Assembly (NCBI GenBank): GCA_035378955.1
Contig: DAOSUS010000015.1
Coordinates: forward strand, 1-14,676
DNA: 14,676 nucleotides
Source of the DNA: Candidatus Hydrogenedens sp.
GTDB taxonomy: Bacteria; Hydrogenedentota; Hydrogenedentia; Hydrogenedentales; Hydrogenedentaceae
Reading direction: 5' to 3'
Shown: positions 1-7,166 of the stretch, piece after piece
Numbering within the stretch: position 1 is the first letter of the stretch
How the letters are laid out: the number at the start of each line of letters is the position of its first letter
Notes under the pieces: model-generated
Database searches by the model: none
The model's input: only the letters and a program-made list of their open reading frames with translations
What the model was told of the DNA's origin: nothing
Made by a program: the position numbers and the translations under genes

Positions 1-9
1 ACAAAAGCA

Positions 10-822
10 ATGAAGAAGATTAATAAATATTGGGTTATCATTTCTAAACAGAATGCGGACTTAATCATCACAGAAGATATATCCCAAACCCAATTACCCA
101 AAGAAAAAGTAATATTTTCTGCGTCTCCCGGAGAACAAATCGGTAAAGTTCACTTTTTATTACCCTATACAAAGGAAAATCTCAATTGCATAGAAGAGGC
201 CTATGCGAAATACACACCCTGCACAAATCTGGATACAAATTCTGCATCATCTTTATTAAGTGAACAAGAGCGACAGGAAGGTTTCATTCCATTATTTGAT
301 GGGAAAACAATAAATGGATGGTGGTATTTAGGAGACAATCATAATTGCTTTGCAGTTAATCCTGAAGGGTTTATTGAATGGAAAAGCAAGGGGGGTAAGG
401 CGTTAATGTCTTGTGAACGATATGATAATTTTATTTTACGATTGGAATGGATGGTTGAAAAAGGAGGCAATACAGGAGTATGGGTTAGAGCACCGCGTGG
501 GAGTAGAGCATCTAAAATTGGATTTGAAGTGCAAATATTAGGTGATAGTGATACAACCGCATTAACCGATGATACGACGGGTGCGATATACAAAGTAGTT
601 CCGCCGAAAGTAAAAGCCATGAAACCTGAAGGGCAGTGGAACGACCTTGAAATCATTTGTAACGGACCGTATGTTAAAGTAACATTAAACGGACAGGTGG
701 TACAGGATATTAATTTCGACGAAATAGAAGAATTAAAATATCGCCTACGGAAAGGATTTATCGGTTTGACCGACCATGGAAATTATTGCGGGTTCCGAAA
801 CATTCGAATAAAACCTCTATAA
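10..822 (+). CDS. DUF1080 (3-keto-disaccharide hydrolase-like) protein, probably 5'-partial
   Basis: The C-terminal two thirds (about residues 91-268) is a DUF1080 / 3-keto-glycoside hydrolase domain with a concanavalin-like jelly-roll fold. Landmarks are LFDGKTINGW (95-104), GGNTGVWVR (152-160), FEVQIL (172-177), TGAIYKVVPP (190-199), GQWNDLEI (208-215) and the closing FRNIRIKPL (262-270). Characterised family members hydrolyse 3-keto-glucosides; the substrate here is unknown. Residues 1-90 match nothing I recognise and are not a signal peptide, although most relatives are exported. The frame has no stop between the ATG at 10 and the window edge, and the nine bases before that ATG contain no Shine-Dalgarno sequence. 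The real start is therefore probably further left, and the visible N-terminus may be the tail of another domain. The gene is followed after 13 bp by the alpha/beta hydrolase, so the two are likely co-transcribed. The domain call is firm; the start is not. Confidence 0.82.
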   Translation: MKKINKYWVIISKQNADLIITEDISQTQLPKEKVIFSASPGEQIGKVHFLLPYTKENLNCIEEAYAKYTPCTNLDTNSASSLLSEQERQEGFIPLFDGKTINGWWYLGDNHNCFAVNPEGFIEWKSKGGKALMSCERYDNFILRLEWMVEKGGNTGVWVRAPRGSRASKIGFEVQILGDSDTTALTDDTTGAIYKVVPPKVKAMKPEGQWNDLEIICNGPYVKVTLNGQVVQDINFDEIEELKYRLRKGFIGLTDHGNYCGFRNIRIKPL

Positions 823-835
823 TTGGAGAACCACA

Positions 836-2302
836 ATGAAAAGATTTATTCTCTTTTCAAAATTTGTATTTGCACAATTTATCCTACTGGTATTTATTTT
901 TACTCATACGGCTTGTGCAGTAGAACCGATAATTAATAGTGAGACACAAATAGAACACGGGGTTGAAGTGGTCTCCGTCGAGGGGGATTGGAATTATCAG
1001 ATTATTACAGCTCGTGTTCCATATATTGGGATTGAAGGTGATAATAAAACGGGACTGGCAAGGCTTGTTGTTCCTGTTCGCCAATTAAAAGAAAATAATA
1101 AGCTGCCCGCATTCTGTCATGTGCATTATGAAAAAGACATAGGAGGGGCAAAAAAATGGGCAAAAAATGGCTGGCTTGTTTCAACCGCGGTTTATACTCC
1201 TGCGGATGGAGAATCACCCATAGACGCTGCTTTAGGTAATGGTTATAATTTAGCACGGGCTATTATCCAATGGATTAAACGGATACCTATCGTTGACAAA
1301 ACTCATATTCTCATTGATGGTGGTAGTCAGGGAGGATATATGGCTCTGGCAATGAGTGCAGACTTATTCCCTGTAATTGCCACTCATGCGGATGTACCTG
1401 TGGTAAATTGGGCGTATAATTTTGCTTATTTTGAGGCGAATAGAGGAATTGCAGGGGTTGGGAAACCTATAGACCAATCTCCAATGCCTGTGCTTGCAAG
1501 TGTTATTGGTCTGGCGGATATGTGTTATAAATACTTTCCTAAAGATTTAAACCACGAATGCTGGCATTACCTAAGTCCTATTTCTTATTTAAATTTAATA
1601 ACAAATCCGGTAATGATAACCTGTGCTACGGGTGATATGCTTGTTCCCATTGAGCAAATGACACAAAAATATGTAAGGGAATATGATACCCAGCAGTTCC
1701 CTGAAGGATTTACAAGAGACTTTAAAAATCTTCCTTTCTGCTCACTTAGTAAAAAGGTGTTTGAGGAACTTATTCCCGAAGATAATTATGAAATATTTTT
1801 GCTTCAACCCCAAAAAAATAGTTTTGAGATTACTCGTGAGATGTTAATCAATAACAAACTAAAGCCAAAAGCCCGTCCTGAAACTGCCGATAAACCATGG
1901 AGTAAAACCAAGCAGTGGTCTCTTGTATATCTCGATGAAGGGGGACCTTCCCCTGTTGCGGGACATACCAAGATGGAATGGGCTTTATCACCCGATAGTT
2001 TTACAGAATATTACAAAACCGCTTCTCTGTCTCCTTCTGTACTTACTGTTGATAAACTGGAACATTTATTACGAAGATATAATGGTGAAATGGAGAGACA
2101 AATTTTGCTAAATAACGGCAATCCCGCACATAGATTAAACTATCCCCAACTGGAACAATTAGATGTTTTAATTTCGCTCTCTGAATTTGCTCGTATCAGT
2201 GAGGAGCATAAGAAACATTTAGAGGAAACTTATGAACAATCCTCTATTAAACCTTTTGGTTCTTCTATCAATGAATATCTTATGAAAAAAGTACCTATGT
2301 AA
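836..2302 (+). CDS. Exported alpha/beta hydrolase (prolyl-oligopeptidase-like esterase/peptidase)
   Basis: This is a secreted serine hydrolase of the alpha/beta fold. The N-terminus is a signal peptide: basic MKR, a hydrophobic stretch at about 5-22, and an A-x-A site (residues 26-28, ACA) before VEP. Cys27 lacks a proper lipobox, so signal peptidase I cleavage is more likely than lipidation. The nucleophile elbow is GGSQGG with Ser164. Asp267 in the ATGDMLVP segment and His377 in VAGHTKMEW are the likely other triad members, in the canonical order. About 110 residues follow the His and are rich in charged helices; I do not recognise that tail. Such proteins are often annotated as prolyl oligopeptidase-like or acetyl-xylan-esterase-like, and the sequence does not distinguish peptidase from sugar esterase. 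GGAG at 825-828, seven bases before the ATG, supports the start. It sits 13 bp after the DUF1080 gene, which suggests a joint role in processing glycosides or acylated saccharides outside the cytoplasm. Confidence 0.8.
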   Translation: MKRFILFSKFVFAQFILLVFIFTHTACAVEPIINSETQIEHGVEVVSVEGDWNYQIITARVPYIGIEGDNKTGLARLVVPVRQLKENNKLPAFCHVHYEKDIGGAKKWAKNGWLVSTAVYTPADGESPIDAALGNGYNLARAIIQWIKRIPIVDKTHILIDGGSQGGYMALAMSADLFPVIATHADVPVVNWAYNFAYFEANRGIAGVGKPIDQSPMPVLASVIGLADMCYKYFPKDLNHECWHYLSPISYLNLITNPVMITCATGDMLVPIEQMTQKYVREYDTQQFPEGFTRDFKNLPFCSLSKKVFEELIPEDNYEIFLLQPQKNSFEITREMLINNKLKPKARPETADKPWSKTKQWSLVYLDEGGPSPVAGHTKMEWALSPDSFTEYYKTASLSPSVLTVDKLEHLLRRYNGEMERQILLNNGNPAHRLNYPQLEQLDVLISLSEFARISEEHKKHLEETYEQSSIKPFGSSINEYLMKKVPM

Positions 2303-2303
2303 T

Positions 2304-2333
2304 TTGTCATAACAAAAGATTTTTCGATATTAT
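2304..2333 (+). promoter_or_regulatory. Predicted sigma70-type promoter of the small protein gene
   Basis: TTGTCA at 2304-2309 (5 of 6 to the -35 consensus) is separated by 18 bases from TATTAT at 2328-2333 (5 of 6 to the -10 consensus). It lies directly after the stop codon of the alpha/beta hydrolase and about 60 bp before the ATG of the 58-residue protein, so that gene can be transcribed separately from the upstream pair. Prediction from the sequence only. Confidence 0.45.
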
Positions 2334-2379
2334 TTTATCTCTATAGAATTCACCAAAATTTAATATCAAAAAAAACGGT

Positions 2380-2386
2380 GGAGGAG
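2380..2386 (+). promoter_or_regulatory. Strong ribosome binding site that fixes the start at 2393
   Basis: GGAGGAG is a near-perfect Shine-Dalgarno sequence, six bases before the ATG at 2393. The frame could also be read from a GTG at 2378, but that codon overlaps the binding site itself and has no site of its own. The ATG is therefore the better start. Confidence 0.7.
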
Positions 2387-2392
2387 AAAATA

Positions 2393-2569
2393 ATGCAAAC
2401 TTCATTGATTATTGAATCCAATGGACGCGGAAAAAGTGAATTAGACCGCTTACTGGAACAAGGCTGGACAGTGGTATCTATTACACCCAATCATGGAAAA
2501 AGTTATAATGACTTCTTGATTATTTTAGAGAAAAAAGGCGATTCCGAATCGGATAAAAAGGAAGATTAA
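2393..2569 (+). CDS. Small (58 aa) conserved-looking hypothetical protein, DUF4177-like
   Basis: A short soluble protein with no signal peptide and no membrane segment. It begins MQTSLIIES, has an acidic helix (SELDRLLEQGW), then a predicted strand-turn-strand (TVVSITPNHGK, then NDFLIILEKK), and ends in a very charged tail (GDSESDKKED). The pattern of a helix ending in 'EQGW', a strand 'xVVSI' and a final strand ending '(I/L)LEKK' resembles DUF4177-type one-domain proteins, whose function is unknown. The resemblance is from pattern only. The start is set by the GGAGGAG site, and a promoter lies upstream. It is convergent with the symporter gene, with only 21 bp between the stops and no clear terminator hairpin. 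No function can be assigned. Confidence 0.7.
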   Translation: MQTSLIIESNGRGKSELDRLLEQGWTVVSITPNHGKSYNDFLIILEKKGDSESDKKED

Positions 2570-2590
2570 ATTCTTTTAGGAAATTATCCT

Positions 2591-4276
2591 TTAAACAATC
2601 TGTTTCACAAAGAAAATCATACCGATTACGATACACCATATCAATACAAAGCCAATCATACCTGTTAAAGAAGGATACGGGATTTCTATATTTTTGAAAG
2701 GTAAAAGTTTTTTATGCTCACCGGGTTCAACTCCTTCGGGAAGGGTAAAAGGAGCAATATGTCTTTCCCCTCTCTTAACAGGTGTATATAAACATCTGTA
2801 TATTCGATTTAAATTCTCCTCAGAAATGGGTTTCGTGACTAAACTTACCAGAATACCCAGTGAAAAACCTGTAGTCAGATAAAAGGTCATTTGCCATGAG
2901 AGCCTCAATTTTTCCTGCCATAACATGAACTCGGGTAGATTTTGAGCAGCCCACCCTTGAAATGCAGGAAGGGAAGTAAGGACAAATACAGCAAAACTTC
3001 CGAGTGTTGAAGCCCATGCCCCTTGAGGAGTCGTCCGTCTCCAAAATAAACCTAACCAGAAAATAGGACCCATCATCGCTTGCAGGGAAAAAAATATTTC
3101 TAATCCACGGGGAACATTTGGAACTTGAAAAGCAAAGAGAATCCCAACTGCTACAATTACAATAGAGGTAATTCTGCCCACCGTAATATAGTGTTGTTCT
3201 GGCTTATCTTTAACTAAATAACGCTTATAAAGGTTTTGTGTAAATAAAGCCGATGAAGAAACCATAAAGGCATCGCAGAAGGACATAACAGAAGCCACCA
3301 GAGCAGATATAAATAATCCCAACAATCCAGGGGCAACACCCGGTAGAAAATCACGGGCAATCATACCAAAAACCTGGTCTGTTTGTCTTCCGGTTAAATT
3401 TGGATATAAAGCAATGGCACAAAGTCCTGTAAAAGTCCAAGCAATTGTGCAAAAACGCTTTAAAAGATTTCCCCCGGTTAACCCAACCCGTCCGTCCATC
3501 TCCGTTCTGCCTGCAGAACAATTTCCTAAAATGTGTGGCTGTGTAACAACACCTACCAGTGCATTAAAGCAGAGAATAATAACATAAAAGAGGTTAATTT
3601 CTCCCGGTGCAACTAATTGCAGCATTTCTGGATTGCTAATTTTATCCCGTAACCCTTCAATGCCACCTACTGCACGGAATACAAGGGGTAATAGCATAAA
3701 GGAGAAAATGACTGTTAATATTCCTTGAACAAAATCTGTAATAATTGCCGCTCCCAATCCACCTGCTACTCCATATAGGATAAAAATTCCACTCATAAAA
3801 AGGATAGAAATATATTTTGGTATAGCCCCGCCTGTTAATGCTTCGATTGTAGCACTGGCACCTAATTGAATAACCCCGATATTAACCGTTAACTGTATTA
3901 CCCCAACAATAGCATAGAGAGCCCCAACTCCAGGGCTGAAACGTGCTTCAAAATAATCGCCCATCGTAAGGATACGCATCCGCTTTAATAAAGGAGGTAT
4001 GAGCCAATAGAATGGAGTGCAAAACAGCCATAACCATTGATACCAGATACCTGAAATACCGTTGGTGTATACCTTTGAGGATACGCCTACAGCATCATTA
4101 CCACTGGTTCCTGCCCCAAAAGAGAAGAACACCATGGTAACTTTACCAAACCGATTTCCTCCCATAAAAAAATCATGCATGTTGCGAATATTTCGGGCAA
4201 ACCAGACACCTATAAAAGAAATTACCAAAAAATACAAAAAGATAGCTGCCCAATCAAAAATGGTCAATCCTAACAT
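2591..4276 (-). CDS. Sodium:solute symporter family (SSS/SSF) transporter
   Basis: An inner-membrane sodium-coupled importer of the solute:sodium symporter family, with about 13-14 hydrophobic segments in 561 residues. Family landmarks are DFFMGGNRFGK with a following FSFGAGTSGNDAVG (35-64), the AGGLGAAIITDFVQG segment (171-185), and the LGLFISALVASVMSFCDAFMVSSSALFTQNLYKRY stretch (about 319-353). Its serines 339, 341 and 342 lie where the family's second sodium site is found. The region after about residue 480 is a cytoplasmic loop followed by a final membrane helix (about 538-557). Substrates of the family include sugars, amino acids, vitamins and sialic acid; the sequence does not decide, but the partner glycosidase makes a sugar or glycoside likely. 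The ATG lies 10 bp after the glycosidase stop, with an AGGAA-type ribosome site overlapping the upstream TAG. The two genes are surely one operon. Confidence 0.9.
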   Translation of the reverse strand: MLGLTIFDWAAIFLYFLVISFIGVWFARNIRNMHDFFMGGNRFGKVTMVFFSFGAGTSGNDAVGVSSKVYTNGISGIWYQWLWLFCTPFYWLIPPLLKRMRILTMGDYFEARFSPGVGALYAIVGVIQLTVNIGVIQLGASATIEALTGGAIPKYISILFMSGIFILYGVAGGLGAAIITDFVQGILTVIFSFMLLPLVFRAVGGIEGLRDKISNPEMLQLVAPGEINLFYVIILCFNALVGVVTQPHILGNCSAGRTEMDGRVGLTGGNLLKRFCTIAWTFTGLCAIALYPNLTGRQTDQVFGMIARDFLPGVAPGLLGLFISALVASVMSFCDAFMVSSSALFTQNLYKRYLVKDKPEQHYITVGRITSIVIVAVGILFAFQVPNVPRGLEIFFSLQAMMGPIFWLGLFWRRTTPQGAWASTLGSFAVFVLTSLPAFQGWAAQNLPEFMLWQEKLRLSWQMTFYLTTGFSLGILVSLVTKPISEENLNRIYRCLYTPVKRGERHIAPFTLPEGVEPGEHKKLLPFKNIEIPYPSLTGMIGFVLIWCIVIGMIFFVKQIV

Positions 4277-4286
4277 CTATCTATTC

Positions 4287-6161
4287 CTATGTAGTTTGCA
4301 AATTATTTTGAGGGAAAACAAATAATAAAATCATTTCACCTGAGTTCAATTTTAGATGGTTTGGAGGGTTCACAGGTTTCACTTCTGCGGTTATAGGGTC
4401 TAACCATAAGAAATCTCCTTTCTCTCTTACACTCACTTTCGCTTGTATTTCCTCTTTACCTTCATTAAAAAACAAATACCCATGAATTCCTTGAATAATC
4501 GCATGACGATATCGGATATTTGCTGTTGAAGGATACAAAAGAACATCGGGTTGAATTTTATTTCGTATAAAATCTAACAATTTTTGTGGATTATCCGCAT
4601 GATGTTTTATCTCTGATAACGACTTCTGATAAGTAATAACCCTTTCCGCCTGAATTATAGGTTCTAATTTTTGGGTTAGTTCAAAAGGAAGTTGGTCTAT
4701 ATCATCAACGATAAGTAGAGGATATTTCATAGTAGAGACTTGAATACCCTCAGGAGTAATAATAGCGGTATTAAGGATTGTTTCTATATCCAGATAAAAA
4801 AAGTCAATTTGGTTCTCAAACAAAACTCGGGCTGCCATCCATGGGAGATATTCCACATCGGCTAATATGGCAATATCTGCCACAGGAGTTCCCTCTCCAA
4901 CAAACCAGCATAGCCGTCTGCATTTATCAGCATAGTTTTTATAATTATTCCACCATACATTATGAGGACCCACATCCGGTGGGCGTTCATCTCTGCGGGG
5001 TCCTTCAATAGAATAATAGAAAGCATGGGGAATTAATAAATCTACGCCACGAATCAATAACCAGCCCGTTAACCATTCCATTTCTTCGTATGTAAAATTC
5101 CAGCCGTAGGCCCCAAAACATTCGTTCATATTTCGTTTGCGATTGTAATGTAATTTTGCTGAAGCACTACATTTCGGACCTGTGGATTCCGGACCTTCTA
5201 TACTATTTTTATTAAAAGGTTCTACCCAGCGCCAAACGATATCTTGTCCCGGTATATGGAAATATTTAAGCGTATGAATATCCATAGGGCCTTTGGGATG
5301 TCCTGTTAGTGCAACGCCATGTTTCTCGCACCACTTGCTATAAGGCATATAGAATGCATATTCTAATCGCTTTTGAATGGCCCGATTAAAATCTTTTCGC
5401 ACCTTTTGGGCTTCACTCGATTCTTCTCCCCACAACAAAGGGATACAAGGTTTAAAATCATACCCTACATTTTTTGAGATAAAATCAAGCATACCCCATG
5501 TCCATGGGACAGCATTTTTAATGGCTCTTCTACCCAATGGATTGGGTTCATCGGTAAAAATGCCGATAACTGTATTTCCGAAATAATCTTTAAACTCTGC
5601 ATAGTATTTATCATGAACTAATTCAAAAAACCGTTGCACAGCATCGGGATTTAAGATATCCCCCGCAGGAGGTGCTTCTGGTTCACCATCATCCATTCCG
5701 AAATGAACACCCCGAATGGTACCCATAGAACGGGTATGTACATATTCATATTTGTCTGTAAGTAATATCAATTCTTCATCATCTTTCAAAGGGATAGCAC
5801 TTTTTTCACGACGAATTAAAGCACGGGCAGAAAAAAGGGGATTACTTTCTACTACTTTACCTGCACATGAACCCGAAGGATACATTCCCTCATCATAAAG
5901 AATTATTCTCATATCTTTTGCATGAGCAAATTCTATAATAATTTTTAAGAAATAGAGCCAACGCTCTGACATAAAGCCAATAGTTCTGGGAAGTCCCATA
6001 CGGGGGTGAGGAACAAGCCCATATACACCGTGCGTTATAAAATCGTTTAAATATTCTTGAATTTTTTTCTCTTCTAATTCGTCATTTAAAAACCAGAAAG
6101 GCATTAAAGAATATTTATGTGGAGGCTCTTGAAATAATTGGAGCAAATTGTCTTTTCCCAT
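4287..6161 (-). CDS. GH106-like glycoside hydrolase (alpha-L-rhamnosidase-related), short cytoplasmic form
   Basis: A 624-residue protein whose TIM-barrel core resembles glycoside hydrolase family 106. Visible landmarks are PFWFLNDELEEKKIQEYL (21-38), VPHPRMGL (50-57), LYDEGMYPSGSCAG (88-101), GIFTDEPNP (200-208), LTGHPKG (285-291), a NECFGAYGW...TYEEMEWLTGWLLIRGVDLLIPHAFYYS stretch (346-384), and a second alpha/beta domain at about 425-550. Acidic candidates for catalysis are Asp90/Glu91, Asp204/Glu205 and Glu347; I cannot say which are used. GH106 enzymes are usually about 900-1100 residues, with extra beta domains, and are secreted. This one ends after a short beta segment and has no signal peptide, which points to the cytoplasm and to imported substrate. 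The start ATG has only a weak AGG site about 11 bases upstream. The stop is TAG, the only amber stop among the intact genes here. True activity may differ from rhamnosidase. Confidence 0.75.
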   Translation of the reverse strand: MGKDNLLQLFQEPPHKYSLMPFWFLNDELEEKKIQEYLNDFITHGVYGLVPHPRMGLPRTIGFMSERWLYFLKIIIEFAHAKDMRIILYDEGMYPSGSCAGKVVESNPLFSARALIRREKSAIPLKDDEELILLTDKYEYVHTRSMGTIRGVHFGMDDGEPEAPPAGDILNPDAVQRFFELVHDKYYAEFKDYFGNTVIGIFTDEPNPLGRRAIKNAVPWTWGMLDFISKNVGYDFKPCIPLLWGEESSEAQKVRKDFNRAIQKRLEYAFYMPYSKWCEKHGVALTGHPKGPMDIHTLKYFHIPGQDIVWRWVEPFNKNSIEGPESTGPKCSASAKLHYNRKRNMNECFGAYGWNFTYEEMEWLTGWLLIRGVDLLIPHAFYYSIEGPRRDERPPDVGPHNVWWNNYKNYADKCRRLCWFVGEGTPVADIAILADVEYLPWMAARVLFENQIDFFYLDIETILNTAIITPEGIQVSTMKYPLLIVDDIDQLPFELTQKLEPIIQAERVITYQKSLSEIKHHADNPQKLLDFIRNKIQPDVLLYPSTANIRYRHAIIQGIHGYLFFNEGKEEIQAKVSVREKGDFLWLDPITAEVKPVNPPNHLKLNSGEMILLFVFPQNNLQTT

Positions 6162-6222
6162 GATGAATTAAACCTGATTTTTTCATTGTTCTATTTATAA
6201 AAAAATTTCACATTTGAGCATT

Positions 6223-6230
6223 ATTATAAT
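6223..6230. promoter_or_regulatory. Palindromic -10-like element between divergent genes (weak)
   Basis: ATTATAAT is a perfect 8-base palindrome in the 101-bp region between the glycosidase operon and the sigma/anti-sigma fusion gene. It offers a perfect TATAAT on both strands (6225-6230 plus, 6228-6223 minus). No good -35 hexamer lies at the proper spacing on either side, so this is only a candidate divergent promoter core. Confidence 0.25.
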
Positions 6231-6262
6231 GTAAAATAACATATAGAGGAGTGACCTGAAAA

Positions 6263-7123
6263 ATGGTATATGACACAAAAATATCGGAAGAGGCAGTAAG
6301 TCAGACAAAGTTAATTTCTGCAGATATACCTGCAGACCTATGCACTAAACTACTACAACAATATGGAATGACTCTTTATGAAATTATCTGGTTTGAAAAA
6401 GATATAAACGACACTCAGATATTTAAATTATTACGGCAGATAATGGACCGTGGCTGTGAACATATTAATTCTCCCTCTATTTTAACTCCGAAAGTATCTC
6501 TCTTTTTTACCGCCCATCAAATTATTAGTGAAATGAGAAAAGATACAACAAATAAAATAGAAAAAAAGGACGACAATACTATTTTTTCAATCCCGATGGT
6601 TCATGCAATTCGGCAACTTCCCTTTGAGAAAAGGTTTATCTATTTATTACGAACCAAAGAAAATTTTACATATAGGGATTTAGAAACAGTAACGATTCGT
6701 CATCGTGATGAAATAAGTTTATTTCTTACAGAAACAAGGGAATTTTTAAGAATTCAATTATGTAAAGAAGCCCTATTACCTTTCTCTAATAATTCAGATT
6801 TATGTTCCGAAATTTATAAATATCTATCTCCTTATTTAGACAACGAATTAAATGCTCTGAATATTATGGAAATAGAGAGACATCTTTGCGAATGTGATAA
6901 ATGCCTTCAAATCCTTGCAGACCATCAATATATTCATAAACAGGTTAATAATTTGTATCTCATTTCTGATAAAGAATTGTTATCTCATTTCTGGGCGGAA
7001 ACGAATCTCAACAGAAAACAAAAAAATGGGAATTCTTCTGAAAATAATCAGAGAAAAACATCTCATAAAAAAAATTTTTATTTTTTCTCCTGGATACGGA
7101 ATTTATTTCGCAGGAAAAAGTAA
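6263..7123 (+). CDS. Degenerate ECF sigma factor fused to a zf-HC2 anti-sigma zinc finger
   Basis: A 286-residue soluble protein with three readable parts. Residues about 78-93 (VSLFFTAHQIISEMRK) fit the end of sigma region 2, where ECF factors have a 'WLxxIAxNxxIDxxRR' pattern. Residues about 109-165 fit region 4: FSIPMVHAIRQLPFEKRFIYLLR, then TYRDLETVTIRHRDEISLFL and TETREFLR, matching the usual 'aLrxLPxxxRxvxxLr...lsyxEIA...vxxxlxrARexLr'. Residues about 180-217 are a zf-HC2 anti-sigma finger: YLSPYLDNEL, then IERHLCECDKC with His207, Cys211 and Cys214 as the H-x3-C-x2-C motif and Cys181 as the likely fourth ligand. Cys209-Glu-Cys211 also forms a CxC. No membrane helix follows; the tail is basic and ends FRRKK. 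Region 2 is weak, so DNA binding or core binding may be lost. GAGGAG at 6246-6251 lies 11 bases before the ATG. Plain ECF sigma factor or plain anti-sigma factor are the alternatives; the combination is what the sequence shows. Confidence 0.7.
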   Translation: MVYDTKISEEAVSQTKLISADIPADLCTKLLQQYGMTLYEIIWFEKDINDTQIFKLLRQIMDRGCEHINSPSILTPKVSLFFTAHQIISEMRKDTTNKIEKKDDNTIFSIPMVHAIRQLPFEKRFIYLLRTKENFTYRDLETVTIRHRDEISLFLTETREFLRIQLCKEALLPFSNNSDLCSEIYKYLSPYLDNELNALNIMEIERHLCECDKCLQILADHQYIHKQVNNLYLISDKELLSHFWAETNLNRKQKNGNSSENNQRKTSHKKNFYFFSWIRNLFRRKK

Positions 7124-7166
7124 TGATTGGTTCTCCCAATTTCTCCTAATTATGGAATGATGGTAT

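Noticed and set aside
2576..2592. AGGA/TCCT inverted repeat between the small protein and symporter stops.
   Set aside because: Only four pairs with a mismatch next to them; no stable hairpin or T-tract.
4062..4325. Plus-strand open frame of 87 codons over the symporter N-terminus and the operon junction.
   Set aside because: It lies opposite well-supported coding sequence, has no family likeness and no convincing ribosome site; it is an antisense shadow.
6214..6230. TTGAGC plus TATAAT as a complete promoter for the sigma/anti-sigma gene.
   Set aside because: The two hexamers are only five bases apart; they cannot work as a -35/-10 pair.
7126..7140. Possible bidirectional terminator hairpin between the convergent sigma/anti-sigma and TPR genes (ATTGG, loop TTCTC, CCAAT).
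   Set aside because: The stem is only five pairs with two G-C pairs and there is no clear T-run on either side, so it is too weak to call.
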